Source: Phocaeicola massiliensis B84634 = Timone 84634 = DSM 17679 = JCM 13223 (GTDB lineage: Bacteria; Bacteroidota; Bacteroidia; Bacteroidales; Bacteroidaceae). From it: a DNA stretch of 55,716 bases. A program made the position numbers and the translations under genes. Below are positions 18,764 through 28,813 of the stretch, one piece after another. The stretch lies in contig NZ_KB905472.1 in NCBI RefSeq assembly GCF_000382445.1, forward strand, positions 1-55,716, given 5' to 3'. Position 1 is the first letter of the stretch. Every line of letters starts with the position of its first letter. The notes under the pieces are model-generated. The model made no database searches and was not told where the DNA came from. It saw only the letters and a program-made list of their open reading frames with translations.

Positions 18764-20407
18764 ATGGCAACACCTCCGTTCCACTATCAGCCCATGTTCG
18801 ATTTGGGACCTGACAAAACTGAGTATTATTTGCTGACTAAGGATTATGTGTCAGTAAGTGAGTTTGAAGGAAAACCTATCTTGAAGATTGAAAAAGAAGG
18901 TTTGACTGCAATGGCAAATGCCGCATTCCGTGACGTTTCGTTTTTGCTGCGCCGTTCGCACAACGAACAGGTTGCTAAGATTCTGAACGATCCCGAAGCC
19001 AGTGACAATGATAAATATGTAGCATTGACTTTCTTGCGTAATGCGGAAGTTTCTGCTAAAGGTAAATTACCGCTTTGCCAAGATACCGGTACGGCTATCA
19101 TCCACGGTGAAAAAGGTCAGCAGGTATGGACCGGTTATTGTGATGAAGAAGCACTTTCCGAAGGTGTTTATAAAACTTATACAGAAGAGAATCTGCGTTA
19201 TTCCCAGAATGCTCCTTTGAATATGTATGATGAGGTGAATACTAAATGTAATTTGCCGGCACAGATCGACCTGGAGGCTACCGAAGGTATGGAATACCAC
19301 TTCCTTTGTGTAACCAAAGGCGGTGGCTCTGCCAATAAGACTTATTTATATCAGGAAACAAAAGCTGTGCTGAATCCGGCTACTTTGGTACCATTCTTGG
19401 TAGAAAAGATGAAGACTTTGGGTACAGCTGCTTGTCCTCCTTATCATATCGCATTCGTAATTGGCGGTACATCTGCTGAAAAGAATTTGCTGACAGTGAA
19501 GTTGGCATCCACTCATTATTATGATGAGTTGCCCACTACGGGTAACGAATACGGACGTGCGTTCCGTGATGTGGAACTTGAAAAGCAAGTATTGGAAGAA
19601 GCTTACAAGATTGGTTTGGGAGCTCAGTTTGGCGGTAAATATATGGCACACGATGTTCGTATCATCCGTTTGCCCCGTCACGGTGCTTCTTGTCCGATCG
19701 GGCTCGGTGTATCTTGCTCTGCCGATCGTAACATCAAATGTAAGATTAATAAGGACGGTATCTGGATTGAAAAGATGGATGACAAACCGGGTGAATTGAT
19801 TCCGGAAGCGCTTCGCGAAGCTGGCGAAGGTGATGCTGTGAAGATTGACCTGAACCAGCCGATGGCAGACATCTTGAAAGAACTGACCAAGTATCCGGTA
19901 GCTACCCGCCTTTCATTGAACGGAACAATTATTGTTGGTCGCGACATCGCTCATGCCAAGTTGAAAGAACGTTTGGACCGCGGTGAAGATTTGCCTCAGT
20001 ATATCAAGGATCATCCTATCTATTATGCAGGTCCGGCAAAAACACCGGAAGGTATGGCATGTGGTTCTATGGGTCCCACTACTGCAGGACGTATGGACCC
20101 GTATGTGGATTTGTTCCAAGAGCATGGAGGCAGCATGATTATGTTGGCAAAAGGTAATCGGAGCCAGCAAGTAACTGATGCTTGTAAGAAACATGGTGGT
20201 TTCTATTTGGGTTCTATCGGCGGACCGGCTGCTATCCTTGCACAAAACAATATCAAGAGCATTGAATGTGTGGAATATCCTGAATTGGGTATGGAGGCTA
20301 TCTGGAAGATTGAAGTGGAAGACTTCCCTGCATTCATCTTGGTAGATGATAAGGGTAACGATTTCTTCAAGCAGTTGAAACCGCGTTGCTTGGGTAATTG
20401 TAAATAA
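18764..20407 (+). CDS. fumA: Fumarate hydratase, class I (4Fe-4S, FumA/FumB type)
   Basis: Class I fumarase interconverts fumarate and malate with an oxygen-sensitive 4Fe-4S cluster. In Bacteroides it serves the branch that makes succinate. The 547-residue single chain contains both the alpha and beta parts. The three predicted cluster cysteines are C105 (CQDTGTA), C224 (TAACPPYH) and C318 (GVSCSADRN), the same positions as in E. coli FumA. The C-terminal beta part carries [18 protein letters not shown] and [10 protein letters not shown]. It is monocistronic, with its own promoter and a terminator at 20431. The symbol follows the FumA family; FumB is equally possible by homology. Confidence 0.96.
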   Translation: MATPPFHYQPMFDLGPDKTEYYLLTKDYVSVSEFEGKPILKIEKEGLTAMANAAFRDVSFLLRRSHNEQVAKILNDPEASDNDKYVALTFLRNAEVSAKGKLPLCQDTGTAIIHGEKGQQVWTGYCDEEALSEGVYKTYTEENLRYSQNAPLNMYDEVNTKCNLPAQIDLEATEGMEYHFLCVTKGGGSANKTYLYQETKAVLNPATLVPFLVEKMKTLGTAACPPYHIAFVIGGTSAEKNLLTVKLASTHYYDELPTTGNEYGRAFRDVELEKQVLEEAYKIGLGAQFGGKYMAHDVRIIRLPRHGASCPIGLGVSCSADRNIKCKINKDGIWIEKMDDKPGELIPEALREAGEGDAVKIDLNQPMADILKELTKYPVATRLSLNGTIIVGRDIAHAKLKERLDRGEDLPQYIKDHPIYYAGPAKTPEGMACGSMGPTTAGRMDPYVDLFQEHGGSMIMLAKGNRSQQVTDACKKHGGFYLGSIGGPAAILAQNNIKSIECVEYPELGMEAIWKIEVEDFPAFILVDDKGNDFFKQLKPRCLGNCK

Positions 20408-20430
20408 GCAATATCCTTTTTTTATAAATA

Positions 20431-20472
20431 ATAATAGGCATCCGCTTTTTAACGACGGATGCCTATTTCTTT
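20431..20472. terminator. Bidirectional terminator between fumarase and permease genes
   Basis: A 12-bp perfect stem (AATAGGCATCCG and its complement, arms 20433-20444 and 20456-20467) with an 11-base loop lies between two convergent genes and is followed by a T-rich stretch. Confidence 0.8.
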
Positions 20473-20508
20473 TGAAACTCTTTTATGATATTCTATCTCT
20501 CTTGGTCT

Positions 20509-22151
20509 TTATTTCTTTTGGGAGGTCTGTTTCCAGATGCGTATCATATAGAAAGCACAGTGAGTAAAAGCGAAGACAAATGAGATAATGAGTAAGGTCT
20601 TATCTTCGTCCCAACCCACGGTCTGCTGATGCCATAATCCAGTGATAACAGATAAGACAGATAAGGCAATACCTGTCATGTTGAGTATGGTAAGTCCGCG
20701 TCGGCGCGGTATGTGTTGCTCCAGTTTGCTGTGTTTTACTCCATAGCAGGCATATACGTCCAGACCGATTAGCATCCACAATACCAATCGAATCCAAGTA
20801 TCCGCCGGAAGGAAAAGCATCATGCACAGGCAAGTCAGGATTCCGAGAATCGGTACGACCGGCACAAAAGGTGTTTTGAAGGCGCGGTGCACTTCAGGCA
20901 TGCTTTTACGGACAATCAGCACGGCTGCACAAACCAGAGTGAAAGCGAATAGTGTTCCGATGCTGGTCATTTCACCTGCTACGCGTGCCGGAACAAATGC
21001 TGCCAATAATCCTACGACGACCATGAACAATAGATTGCTGCGTGCCGGTGTGCGGAACTTCTCATTGATATGTGAGAAGAAAGGGGGTAATAATCCGTCA
21101 CGGCTCATGCTGAGGAAAACACGGCTTTGTCCCAACAAGGTTACCATAATGACGGAACAATAACCAAAAAGGATGGCAAGTACGATGGCGCGATTCAGCC
21201 ACGGATAATCGGGGTGAATGATGCCGGCGGCATCGGCATGTCCCATGTGGTCGATGGCTACGGCTACGGGTGCGATACCTTGTTGACCTGCAAAATCGGT
21301 GTAGTGGGCAACTCCTGTCATTACATGAGCAAAGACCATATAAAGTATGGTACAGATGAACAATGACATGAGTATCCCTATGGGCATATCCCGTTTGGGG
21401 TTCTTGGTTTCTTGGGCTGCCGTGCTCACGGCATCAAAGCCCAAAAAGGCAAAAAACACGATGGCTGCTCCGCGCAATACGCCCGACCAACCGAATTCTC
21501 CCAATGTCCCTGTGTTGGCAGGAATGTAAGGAGTATAGTTTTCTGTATTGATGTATTTCCAGCCTAGTACTACGAAGGTGAGGATAACCGCTACTTTCAG
21601 AAATACGATAAAGCCGTTGAAAATGGAACTGCCTTCTGTGCCTCTAATCAGGAAGATGCTCATCAGTACTACGATAAGGAAAGCCGGAATGTTAACCACT
21701 CCTCCGTCCCACGGGCAGGCTGTAAGTGCATGCGGAAGGTTGATTCCTACTCCTTCGAGAAAGACGACGAGGTATCTGCTCCAGCTGATGCTGACTGTGG
21801 TGGCTGCCACTGTATATTCCAGAACCAAGTCCCAGCCGATTATCCACGCTATCAGCTCTCCCATGGTGGCGTATGAATAGGTATATGCACTACCTGCCAC
21901 GGGTATCATCGAGGCAAACTCGGCATAGCATAGTCCGGCAAAACAGCATCCGATGGCTGCAATGGCAAACGAAAGTGGGTATATCCTGCGGCTACTGTTC
22001 CTGTGATGGAGAATAATCCTGCTCCGATAATTACGCCTACTCCCAATGCTACCAGACTCCATGCGCCCAACACTCTTTTAAGTGTCTTTGCGCCCGATTC
22101 GTTTGCTTCAGCCTGAAGCATGGAAAAAGGTTTCTTAATAAATAATCCCAT
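20509..22151 (-). pseudogene. Cationic amino-acid/APC-family permease, frameshifted near the N-terminus
   Basis: This gene resembles a 12-14-helix APC permease of the cationic amino-acid transporter type. The ATG at 22151 starts MGLFIKKPFSMLQAEANES and runs through helix 1 (GVGVIIGAGLFSITGTVAAGY). The frame is then lost near 21990 and the rest continues in another frame (PLSFAIAAIGCCFAGLCYAEF) to 20509. Related permeases have a short segment of the type YAGPAVTLSF at this point. Here it is largely missing: about 5 bases remain where about 18 are expected, a net loss of roughly 13 bases, which explains the shift. The longest intact piece lacks helix 1 and the conserved GxG substrate-binding turn, so it is unlikely to work. 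A TAnnTTTG promoter remains at 22186. A sequencing error is possible but less likely for a multi-base gap. Confidence 0.8.
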
Positions 22152-22185
22152 ATCTTTTTATAACCTAATTAGTGATAATTGGGTG

Positions 22186-22193
22186 CAAAGGTA
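22186..22193 (-). promoter_or_regulatory. Bacteroides -7 element for the permease gene
   Basis: TACCTTTG on the minus strand lies 34 bases before the ATG at 22151. It supports that ATG, rather than the start of the downstream fragment, as the original start. Confidence 0.6.
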
Positions 22194-22239
22194 CGGATTA
22201 CCGTCATGAAATACAAACCTGTAGTAAAGTCTATAACGA

Positions 22240-23559
22240 TTATTCGAGATATTTCGTTATTTTGCCGCTTATCTGAAGCAGAGATATTTCGCATATTTTG
22301 GTATCATATTCTGCCGAAAGGATACGTTCTTCTGCATCGAGCAGACTTTTTTGTGCTTCACGCATTTCAATACCTGATAAGTCACCGAGCAGGTAACGTT
22401 CTTTGGCTATTTCGTGGTTTTCGCGGGCGGCTACCAGGTTTTGACGCTCCAGATTCAACAGACGCAGGTTGTTGCGGTAGGCTTGCCACAGGTTACTCAG
22501 GTCGGCTTTCAGTCCCAGTTCTAGCTGTTCACGTTCCAATTGGGAGTTACGAATGGCGAGACTTGCATTGCGCTTTTCCCGACGGCGGTTGCCGTCCCAC
22601 AGGTTGATGCCTATCGTGATACCTCCGTTCAGTCCCCAGTTGCTTCTTCGGCTGGTGGCGTTGGTTTCATATTTATTTAATGTGTAGCCATATCCGGCTT
22701 TCAATTTCACGTAGGGATAGTTGCGCGACAATACTTTTCGGTAGTCCAATTGAGCGATAGTCGTATTTTGGTCTGCCCGGAGTAGTCCGGCATTAGTCGA
22801 CAGGGTGGCAGACCACAGTTCGTCATAATTCAGTGCATCATTGACTATAATGATAGAATCATTGAGGCGCAAAGGGCGGTTGACTTCTTGCACGGCCATC
22901 AGCTCATTCAGATTGATGCGAGAAGTTACTACCAGTTCTTGTTGTTTCATGTATTGTGCACTGTCAGCATTAAAGTCTACTTTTGCCTGTTGGTAGTCCA
23001 GTCGGGAGAAGTTACCTATATGATAGCGTTCTTCCACAATGCGCAGACGCTCTTTGGACAGTGATACGGCATACAGGAAATTTTTCAAGCGTATCTCTTG
23101 TTGGACGTAGTTATAATATTCGGCGGTCAGTCCGGCTATGAAATCTTCTAATGTGATGCGGGTATTTGTTTCACCCAACCGTTCCAGCTCCTTTAATTGT
23201 TTATAGGTTGTGCTGATATTAAATCCGTCAAAGAGCGTCCAGTTTACGTCCAGTCCGGCTTGCAGGGTTTGGTCGTAGATGTTGCGTTCGCCGGTAGTGG
23301 TTCCGGTGCTGCGGTTTTTGCTGTCTGTGTTGTCCAATGAACCGCTGTATCCTGCCGACAGATCGAGTGTAGGCAGATAACCGGCATTGGCAAGTGTGGC
23401 ATTGTTGTGGCTCACTTGCTCTTCATTGCGGGTGATGCGGATGGAATAGTTATTGGCAAGTCCTTCTTCCAGGCATTTCTTTAGTGTATAAGGATATTGT
23501 GCATATATCTCGGTTATTCCTGCCAGGCAGATACACATTACTATAATAATTCGTTTCAT
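22240..23559 (-). CDS. TolC-family outer-membrane efflux channel
   Basis: This is the outer-membrane factor of a tripartite efflux pump, forming the exit duct. The 439-residue protein has a signal peptide (MKRIIIVMCICLAGITEIYA) followed by two OEP repeats. Each has a long coiled-coil helical hairpin (for example RLKNFLYAVSLSKERLRIVEERY, broken by a family-typical GNFSRLDYQQAKVD) and short strands. It ends in the third position of the operon, and its ATG overlaps the stop codon of the pump gene by four bases (23556-23559), suggesting translational coupling. It belongs with the RND pump and fusion protein upstream. Confidence 0.93.
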   Translation of the reverse strand: MKRIIIVMCICLAGITEIYAQYPYTLKKCLEEGLANNYSIRITRNEEQVSHNNATLANAGYLPTLDLSAGYSGSLDNTDSKNRSTGTTTGERNIYDQTLQAGLDVNWTLFDGFNISTTYKQLKELERLGETNTRITLEDFIAGLTAEYYNYVQQEIRLKNFLYAVSLSKERLRIVEERYHIGNFSRLDYQQAKVDFNADSAQYMKQQELVVTSRINLNELMAVQEVNRPLRLNDSIIIVNDALNYDELWSATLSTNAGLLRADQNTTIAQLDYRKVLSRNYPYVKLKAGYGYTLNKYETNATSRRSNWGLNGGITIGINLWDGNRRREKRNASLAIRNSQLEREQLELGLKADLSNLWQAYRNNLRLLNLERQNLVAARENHEIAKERYLLGDLSGIEMREAQKSLLDAEERILSAEYDTKICEISLLQISGKITKYLE

Positions 23560-26500
23560 ACGGTTTCTGTTTTGACTTTTCGGTTAGTAGAAATATAGGT
23601 ATAAATAGCCGGTACGATGTACATGGTGAGTAAAGTAGAAACAAGCATACCACCTACAACGGCCGTACCCATGGCAATACGCTGGTTAGCTCCCTCACCG
23701 GTTGCAAAGGCCAGAGGAATCAACCCCAATATGGTTGAGACACTGGTCATCAGGATGGGGCGGAGACGCTGCAAGGCCGCATTTCGGATGGCTGCCATTT
23801 TGTCTTCACCCGATTCTTGTTTCAGATTGGCAAATTCTACAATCAGGATACCGTTTTTTGCCACCAGACCAATCAGCATGATGATACCAATCTGACTGAA
23901 GATGTTCATTGTAATGCCACCGGCAAACATAAAGATGAGTGCTCCCGCAATGGCCAATGGCACTGTCAGCATAATGATGAATGGGTCTTTGAAACTCTCG
24001 AACTGTGCCGCCAAAATGAGGTAAATAAGTACTAGTGCCAGTATAAAGGCAAACATCAGGCTGGACGAACTTTCGCGATAATCTTTAGAGTCACCCGAAA
24101 GTGCGGTACGGAAAGTATCATCTAAGGTTTCGGAGGCAATTTTATCCATCTCTTCCAATCCTTGTCCGATTGTTTTTCCGTCGGCAAGTCCGGCAGAAAC
24201 AGTAGCCGAGATAAAGCGGTTGTAGTGGTAAAGTTTGGGGGGTGCCACAGACTCTACGAATTCCACCAAGTTATCCAACTGAATCATTTCTCCTTTATCA
24301 TTTCGGATATAGATGGATTTGATATTGGAAGGTTTGTTTCGTTGCTGACGGTTGATCTGTCCTAAGATTTCATATTGTTTTCCATTCATATAGAAGTACC
24401 CCATGCGCTGTCCGCTGAGGCCGTATTGCAGTGTCTCTGCGATGTCGCGTACGCTGGCACCCATTGTGCCCGCTTTGTCACGGTTAATGTTGACTCGCAT
24501 TTCGGGGCTGCTGAATTTCAAATCGACGTCAGCCATTTGGAATGTCGGGTTATCGTATACCTTGCTTAAGAACTCAGGCAACACTTTTTCCAATTTCTCA
24601 ATACTGACGGACTGCAATACATATTGTACAGGCATGCTTCCCCTGCGTCCGCCGAAAGAAGATTGTTGCTGGACAAAGGCACGAGCCTTTGTTTTGTTGC
24701 GGATAGCCTTTGAGATACGTTCGGCTACTTCCATTTGGGTGTAGTTACGGTCTTTTATATCTTTCAGTGTGATACGGATATTACCACTACCGCTCGACAC
24801 ACGTGCCGTAACCGATTCGGCATCAGGCACAAGGGAGTCGACCAAATGATTGATATCTTCGGTATAATCGCGGATATATTCATAACTGGCTCCTTCGGCA
24901 GCACGGGTATTGATGCTGATTTGCGAACGGTCTTCCATCGGTGCCATTTCTGCCGGGATATAGCTCCATAATATGCCGATGGCAACTACCATTAACAGCG
25001 TGATAGGGATAGCCGATATACGTTTCTTTAAGAAAGCATCCAATGAACGGGCATAGATGCGGTTCATTCCCTCAAAGAACGGTTCTGTTTTGCGGTAGAA
25101 CCAACTCTGCTTTTCACGTTTAACCAGTAGTTTGGTGGCAAGCATCGGGGTAAATGTCAATGCCGCAAATGAGGAGATGATGACAGAACCGGCTACAACA
25201 AAGCTGAACTCGCGGAACAGTCGTCCACTGGTTCCTTCCATAAATACGATGGGGAGGAAAACAGCAACCAGCGTGATGGTAGTTGATATTACAGCAAAGA
25301 ATATTTCTTTGGCTCCTTCGATTCCTGCTTCAAACGGTTTCATTCCCCGTTCTATTCGGATATAGATATTCTCGGTCATTACAATAGCGTCATCCACCAC
25401 CAATCCGACAGAGAGCACGACGGCCAGCATGGTGAGGACGTTGATGGAGAATCCGGCAATATACATGACGAAGAAAGCTCCGATAAGCGATACCGGTATC
25501 ACGATACAGGGAATCAGCGTTACACGCCAGTCGCGTAAGAACAGGAAGATAATAATGATAACCAGTATAAAAGCCTCATATACAGTTGTCTTTACCTCGT
25601 CAATGGAAGCGCGTATGAATTTGGTATTGTCAAAGCCATAGCTGTATTTCACATCTTCTGGAAGGTCTTTTTGCATCTGCTGCATGCGCTGATATACGGC
25701 ATCAGCTATCTCGATGTGATTAGCACCCGGTTGGGGAATCACAACGACACCTACCATCGGAACTCCGTTCATTTTCATGTAGCTTTTGATATCGGCAGGA
25801 CCAAGTTCGGCGTAACCTATATCACTGAAACGGATGACATTGCCGTTTACCTCCTTTAATATAATATTATTGAATTCTTTAGCTGTATGCATCTGTCCCA
25901 TGGTGCGCAATGTCAGTTCAACGGTATTTCCTTCGATACTGCCGGATGGTAATTCGATGTTCTCTTTGGTAACTGCATTTTTTACGTCTACCGGAGTAAT
26001 GCCGTATCCTGCCATCTTAGTCGGGTCAAGCCATAAGCGCATGGAGTAACGTTTCTCACCCCAGATGGAAACGCTACTTACATCTGATATGGTCTGCAAT
26101 TGTTCTTTTACCGTTAAGTCGGCTATTTCACTAAGCTCCAGCAGTGAACGGCTGTCGCTTTGGATAGCTACCATCAGGATGGGGACGGCATCGGCATCGG
26201 CTTTCGATACAGTGGGAGGGTCACAGTCGCGCGGCAAATAGCGTTGTGCACGGGAAACTTTGTCGCGCACATCGTTGGCTGCCGTTTCAAGATCGACGGA
26301 CAATTCAAACTCTACCGTGATGCGGCATTGGCCTTGCTGACTGACGCTGGATAGGGAACGTATACCGGGAATACCATTGATATTCTGTTCCAGGGGTTCG
26401 GTGATTTGGTTCTCGATAACATCTGCATTCGCACCGGAATAGCTGCAAGTAACTGAGATGATAGGATTATCCACAGACGGGTATTCACGAACTCCCAATG

Positions 26501-26591
26501 TGTTGTAGCCAATCAGTCCGAAAAGTAATATGATAATCGTAAGTACGGTAGCAAGCACCGGTCTACGAATACTAAGTTCGGATATATTCAT
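23556..26591 (-). CDS. RND-family (HAE1-type) inner-membrane efflux pump
   Basis: This is a proton-driven multidrug-type exporter of about 1011 residues. The start at 26591 (MNISELSIRRPVLATVL) is preferred to an upstream frame extension, because RND pumps begin with this N-in helix and the preceding gene ends at 26611. The architecture is visible: helix 1, large periplasmic loop 1, helices 2-6 with the proton-relay pair Asp-Asp in GLVVDDAIVMTENI (helix 4), GAxEI and FxPIVFMEGTSGRLFREF in helices 5-6, then periplasmic loop 2 and helices 7-12 (LAAQFESFKDPFIIMLTVPLA). It is the middle gene of a complete tripartite operon. The substrate is unknown. No dedicated regulator is encoded nearby. Confidence 0.95.
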   Translation of the reverse strand: MNISELSIRRPVLATVLTIIILLFGLIGYNTLGVREYPSVDNPIISVTCSYSGANADVIENQITEPLEQNINGIPGIRSLSSVSQQGQCRITVEFELSVDLETAANDVRDKVSRAQRYLPRDCDPPTVSKADADAVPILMVAIQSDSRSLLELSEIADLTVKEQLQTISDVSSVSIWGEKRYSMRLWLDPTKMAGYGITPVDVKNAVTKENIELPSGSIEGNTVELTLRTMGQMHTAKEFNNIILKEVNGNVIRFSDIGYAELGPADIKSYMKMNGVPMVGVVVIPQPGANHIEIADAVYQRMQQMQKDLPEDVKYSYGFDNTKFIRASIDEVKTTVYEAFILVIIIIFLFLRDWRVTLIPCIVIPVSLIGAFFVMYIAGFSINVLTMLAVVLSVGLVVDDAIVMTENIYIRIERGMKPFEAGIEGAKEIFFAVISTTITLVAVFLPIVFMEGTSGRLFREFSFVVAGSVIISSFAALTFTPMLATKLLVKREKQSWFYRKTEPFFEGMNRIYARSLDAFLKKRISAIPITLLMVVAIGILWSYIPAEMAPMEDRSQISINTRAAEGASYEYIRDYTEDINHLVDSLVPDAESVTARVSSGSGNIRITLKDIKDRNYTQMEVAERISKAIRNKTKARAFVQQQSSFGGRRGSMPVQYVLQSVSIEKLEKVLPEFLSKVYDNPTFQMADVDLKFSSPEMRVNINRDKAGTMGASVRDIAETLQYGLSGQRMGYFYMNGKQYEILGQINRQQRNKPSNIKSIYIRNDKGEMIQLDNLVEFVESVAPPKLYHYNRFISATVSAGLADGKTIGQGLEEMDKIASETLDDTFRTALSGDSKDYRESSSSLMFAFILALVLIYLILAAQFESFKDPFIIMLTVPLAIAGALIFMFAGGITMNIFSQIGIIMLIGLVAKNGILIVEFANLKQESGEDKMAAIRNAALQRLRPILMTSVSTILGLIPLAFATGEGANQRIAMGTAVVGGMLVSTLLTMYIVPAIYTYISTNRKVKTETV

Positions 26592-26610
26592 TGAAGCATT
26601 TTTTTTGTGG

Positions 26611-27687
26611 TTAGTTAAGAGCCTGGATTTCAACCGGCATACCTTTTCGTAATTGCAGTGTACCCGAAGTCAGGATAGTGTCACCGATAGCCAAACCCTG
26701 AACAATCTGGATTTCGGATTCGGTGCGGATGCCGACAACTACATCGGTCGGTTCTGCCACTCCGTTGCGATACACAAAGACTTTGTTCTTCCCCATTTCG
26801 GGTACAATTGCTTCTGACGGGATAGCTATTGCATCTGCTATTTCTTTTTGTTTCAACTGAATATCAGCATAGCGTCCCGGCAATAACTCTCCGTTCCGGT
26901 TAGGATATATGGCGCGAATGTTCAGTGAGTGAGTTTCCATATCCAGACTGGATTCTGTGGCATATACTTGTGCAGGATAAGCGTTGAGCCGTCCTTCTAC
27001 TCTGAAGTCCAGATTCATTCCTTTTTTTATTTCGCGTGCGTAACGTTCGGGCACGGCAAATTCAACTTTCAGCGGGCTTACTTTAGTCAGTTTGGCGACT
27101 ACGGTAGTGGGAGAGGCATAAGCTCCGACACTAACCTGTCTCAGTCCGATAATTCCATCGAAAGGAGCGCGTAGTTCTGTCATGTCAATACTAGCCTTTA
27201 TATTTTCAATATCGGCATTCAGAGTAGCCAGTTCTGTTTTTACCTGTTCATATGCCTCTTTACTGACAGCATCGCGTTGCAACAAGGCGTTTTGGCGGAA
27301 AACACGGTCTTCTGCCAGTGGTATTTGAGCTTCCAATCGTTTTAGTTGGGCTTGCAATTGCCGGTCGTTTACTTTGGCTAATAGCTCTCCGCGCTTGACG
27401 GAACTGCCTTCTGTGAAGAAAATATCGGTAATCTTTCCGGAGGTTTCAAAAGAGAGGTTCACTTCTTCGTCAGGCACTAAGCGTCCTGTTACCAATATTT
27501 CATCAGTCAGCAAGTGAGGTGTAATGACTTGGGCATTCACCTTCAGTGTCTTTGATTTATTCTCTCTGGGCAGTGCATCGGCTGCCGTTAACTCTTCATT
27601 TTCGTGTGGGGTGAATTGATAGATGCCTAAACCGGACAGTCCGATTCCGATTGTTAATATAATGCCCCATTTAATTCGTTTATTCAT
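26611..27687 (-). CDS. RND efflux periplasmic adaptor (HlyD/AcrA-type membrane fusion protein)
   Basis: The adaptor joins the RND pump to the TolC-like channel. I chose the ATG at 27687 (MNKRIKWGIILTIGIGLSGL) over the in-frame ATG at 27726. The likely -7 element at 27732-27739 would leave the earlier ATG with almost no leader, and the later one starts the membrane anchor. After the anchor come a barrel-sandwich/lipoyl half (GKITDIFFTEGSSVKRGELLAKVN), a helical hairpin (LEAQIPLAEDRVFRQNALLQR), the returning lipoyl half (LRAPFDGIIGLRQVSVGAY), a beta-barrel domain and a C-terminal membrane-proximal domain. It is the first gene of the operon, 19 bases before the pump start. Confidence 0.92.
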   Translation of the reverse strand: MNKRIKWGIILTIGIGLSGLGIYQFTPHENEELTAADALPRENKSKTLKVNAQVITPHLLTDEILVTGRLVPDEEVNLSFETSGKITDIFFTEGSSVKRGELLAKVNDRQLQAQLKRLEAQIPLAEDRVFRQNALLQRDAVSKEAYEQVKTELATLNADIENIKASIDMTELRAPFDGIIGLRQVSVGAYASPTTVVAKLTKVSPLKVEFAVPERYAREIKKGMNLDFRVEGRLNAYPAQVYATESSLDMETHSLNIRAIYPNRNGELLPGRYADIQLKQKEIADAIAIPSEAIVPEMGKNKVFVYRNGVAEPTDVVVGIRTESEIQIVQGLAIGDTILTSGTLQLRKGMPVEIQALN

Positions 27688-27731
27688 GTGCTTTTCTGAT
27701 ATCTGATTTCCGATGAATGCAATCATCGTTG

Positions 27732-27739
27732 TAAAGTTA
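27732..27739 (-). promoter_or_regulatory. Probable -7 element of the RND efflux operon
   Basis: TAACTTTA on the minus strand matches seven of the eight positions that usually read TAnnTTTG. It lies directly against the hairpin that ends the upstream M28 peptidase gene and 45 bases before the chosen ATG. Confidence 0.45.
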
Positions 27740-27740
27740 G

Positions 27741-27781
27741 AAAAGAAGCGCGGTGTTAAGTTTAAACGCCGCGCTTCTTTT
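27741..27781 (-). terminator. Terminator of the frr-rsgA-M28 peptidase operon
   Basis: A 13-bp stem (arms 27741-27753 and 27769-27781, AAAGAAGCGCGG type) is followed on the minus strand by a T-rich tract. Its position overlaps the promoter region of the RND operon. Confidence 0.85.
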
Positions 27782-28800
27782 TAATATTTTTTTTCGTTTG
27801 CCAGTTTCCACATGGCAAGGAAAGAAGCTTTTGTGATATCTACTGTTTTATTCCAGTTAATTTTTGCCGCTTCGTCACCCGGTAGATGATAGTCGGGATG
27901 ACCATTGGTGTGATACCATATAATAGGTATCCCTTCTTTGGCGAAACTTCCATTGTCACTTCCACCTACAGGATTGTCCCATGCACGATAATCGGGTTCC
28001 AGTTGCAGGCGGTAGTCTTCAATGTCTTTTTTCAGCCAGTCACCGAACGCGGGATGGGCAGCGGTGTAAAAGTAGACTACCCCTTTGGGCTGCTCTTCAT
28101 TATTATTGCGTCCTATCATGTCATAGTTCAGATAACCTTTTATTTTCTTCAACTCGGGATAGGTCATTGTGAAGTAGCGTGAGCCTAACAACCCTTTTTC
28201 TTCACCGTCCCAGAAAGCAAAAATAACAGTGCGTTCCGGTTGCTCTCCTGTTGCCAGAAAAGCACGTGCTACTTGTAGCACAGCTGCTACTCCGGAGGCA
28301 TTATCGTCTGCTCCGTTATAGATTTGGTCACCCTCCAAAGTAGGGTCATAACCGAGATGGTCGTAATGTGCGCCGATCACTACAATCTCATTTGGATTCT
28401 TCCCTTCTATCTTGGCCAGGATATTGCGCAGGTCCAGCTTCTGATGGACTGTCTTTTTCAGGGCGGCGATAGAGTCGGGGTGAACTTGCCAGCGCTTATT
28501 CTTAATTTGGCGTTCTGCATGACACACCTCAAAAGGCTGAACATAATCGTCAAATAAAGGTTGCAGGCCCATTTGTTTCAGGCATGAAATGATATAGTTA
28601 CCGGCGATGCGGCCGCCTTTCCATCCGGCTTCACGACCTTCCAACTCATCGCAGGCAAGGAATTCGATATGCGCTTCGGCGGTTGCACGGTTGATGGTTT
28701 CTACTCCTTTCTGTTCCGGTGCTGTTTTCTTGGGAGAAGCAGCATTCAGGTTTGCGGCACCAATTGTGAGAAGTGCGGCTAAGATAAGATGTCTTTTCAT
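27781..28800 (-). CDS. Exported M28-family zinc aminopeptidase
   Basis: This is a two-zinc exopeptidase of 339 residues with a signal peptide (MKRHLILAALLTIGAANLNA). The M28 core is complete: His145 in AHYDHLG, the bridging Asp165 in GADDNASG, catalytic Glu200 and ligand Glu201 in FWDGEEKG, an Asp after GYLNYDMIG, and the last His in the YHLPGDE segment. It probably releases N-terminal residues from peptides in the periplasm or outside the cell. Its gene follows rsgA by 13 bases, so it is likely the last gene of the frr-rsgA operon, with a strong terminator after it. A glutaminyl-cyclase activity, found in some M28 relatives, cannot be excluded. Confidence 0.9.
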   Translation of the reverse strand: MKRHLILAALLTIGAANLNAASPKKTAPEQKGVETINRATAEAHIEFLACDELEGREAGWKGGRIAGNYIISCLKQMGLQPLFDDYVQPFEVCHAERQIKNKRWQVHPDSIAALKKTVHQKLDLRNILAKIEGKNPNEIVVIGAHYDHLGYDPTLEGDQIYNGADDNASGVAAVLQVARAFLATGEQPERTVIFAFWDGEEKGLLGSRYFTMTYPELKKIKGYLNYDMIGRNNNEEQPKGVVYFYTAAHPAFGDWLKKDIEDYRLQLEPDYRAWDNPVGGSDNGSFAKEGIPIIWYHTNGHPDYHLPGDEAAKINWNKTVDITKASFLAMWKLANEKKY

Positions 28801-28813
28801 AAAGTCATGATTG

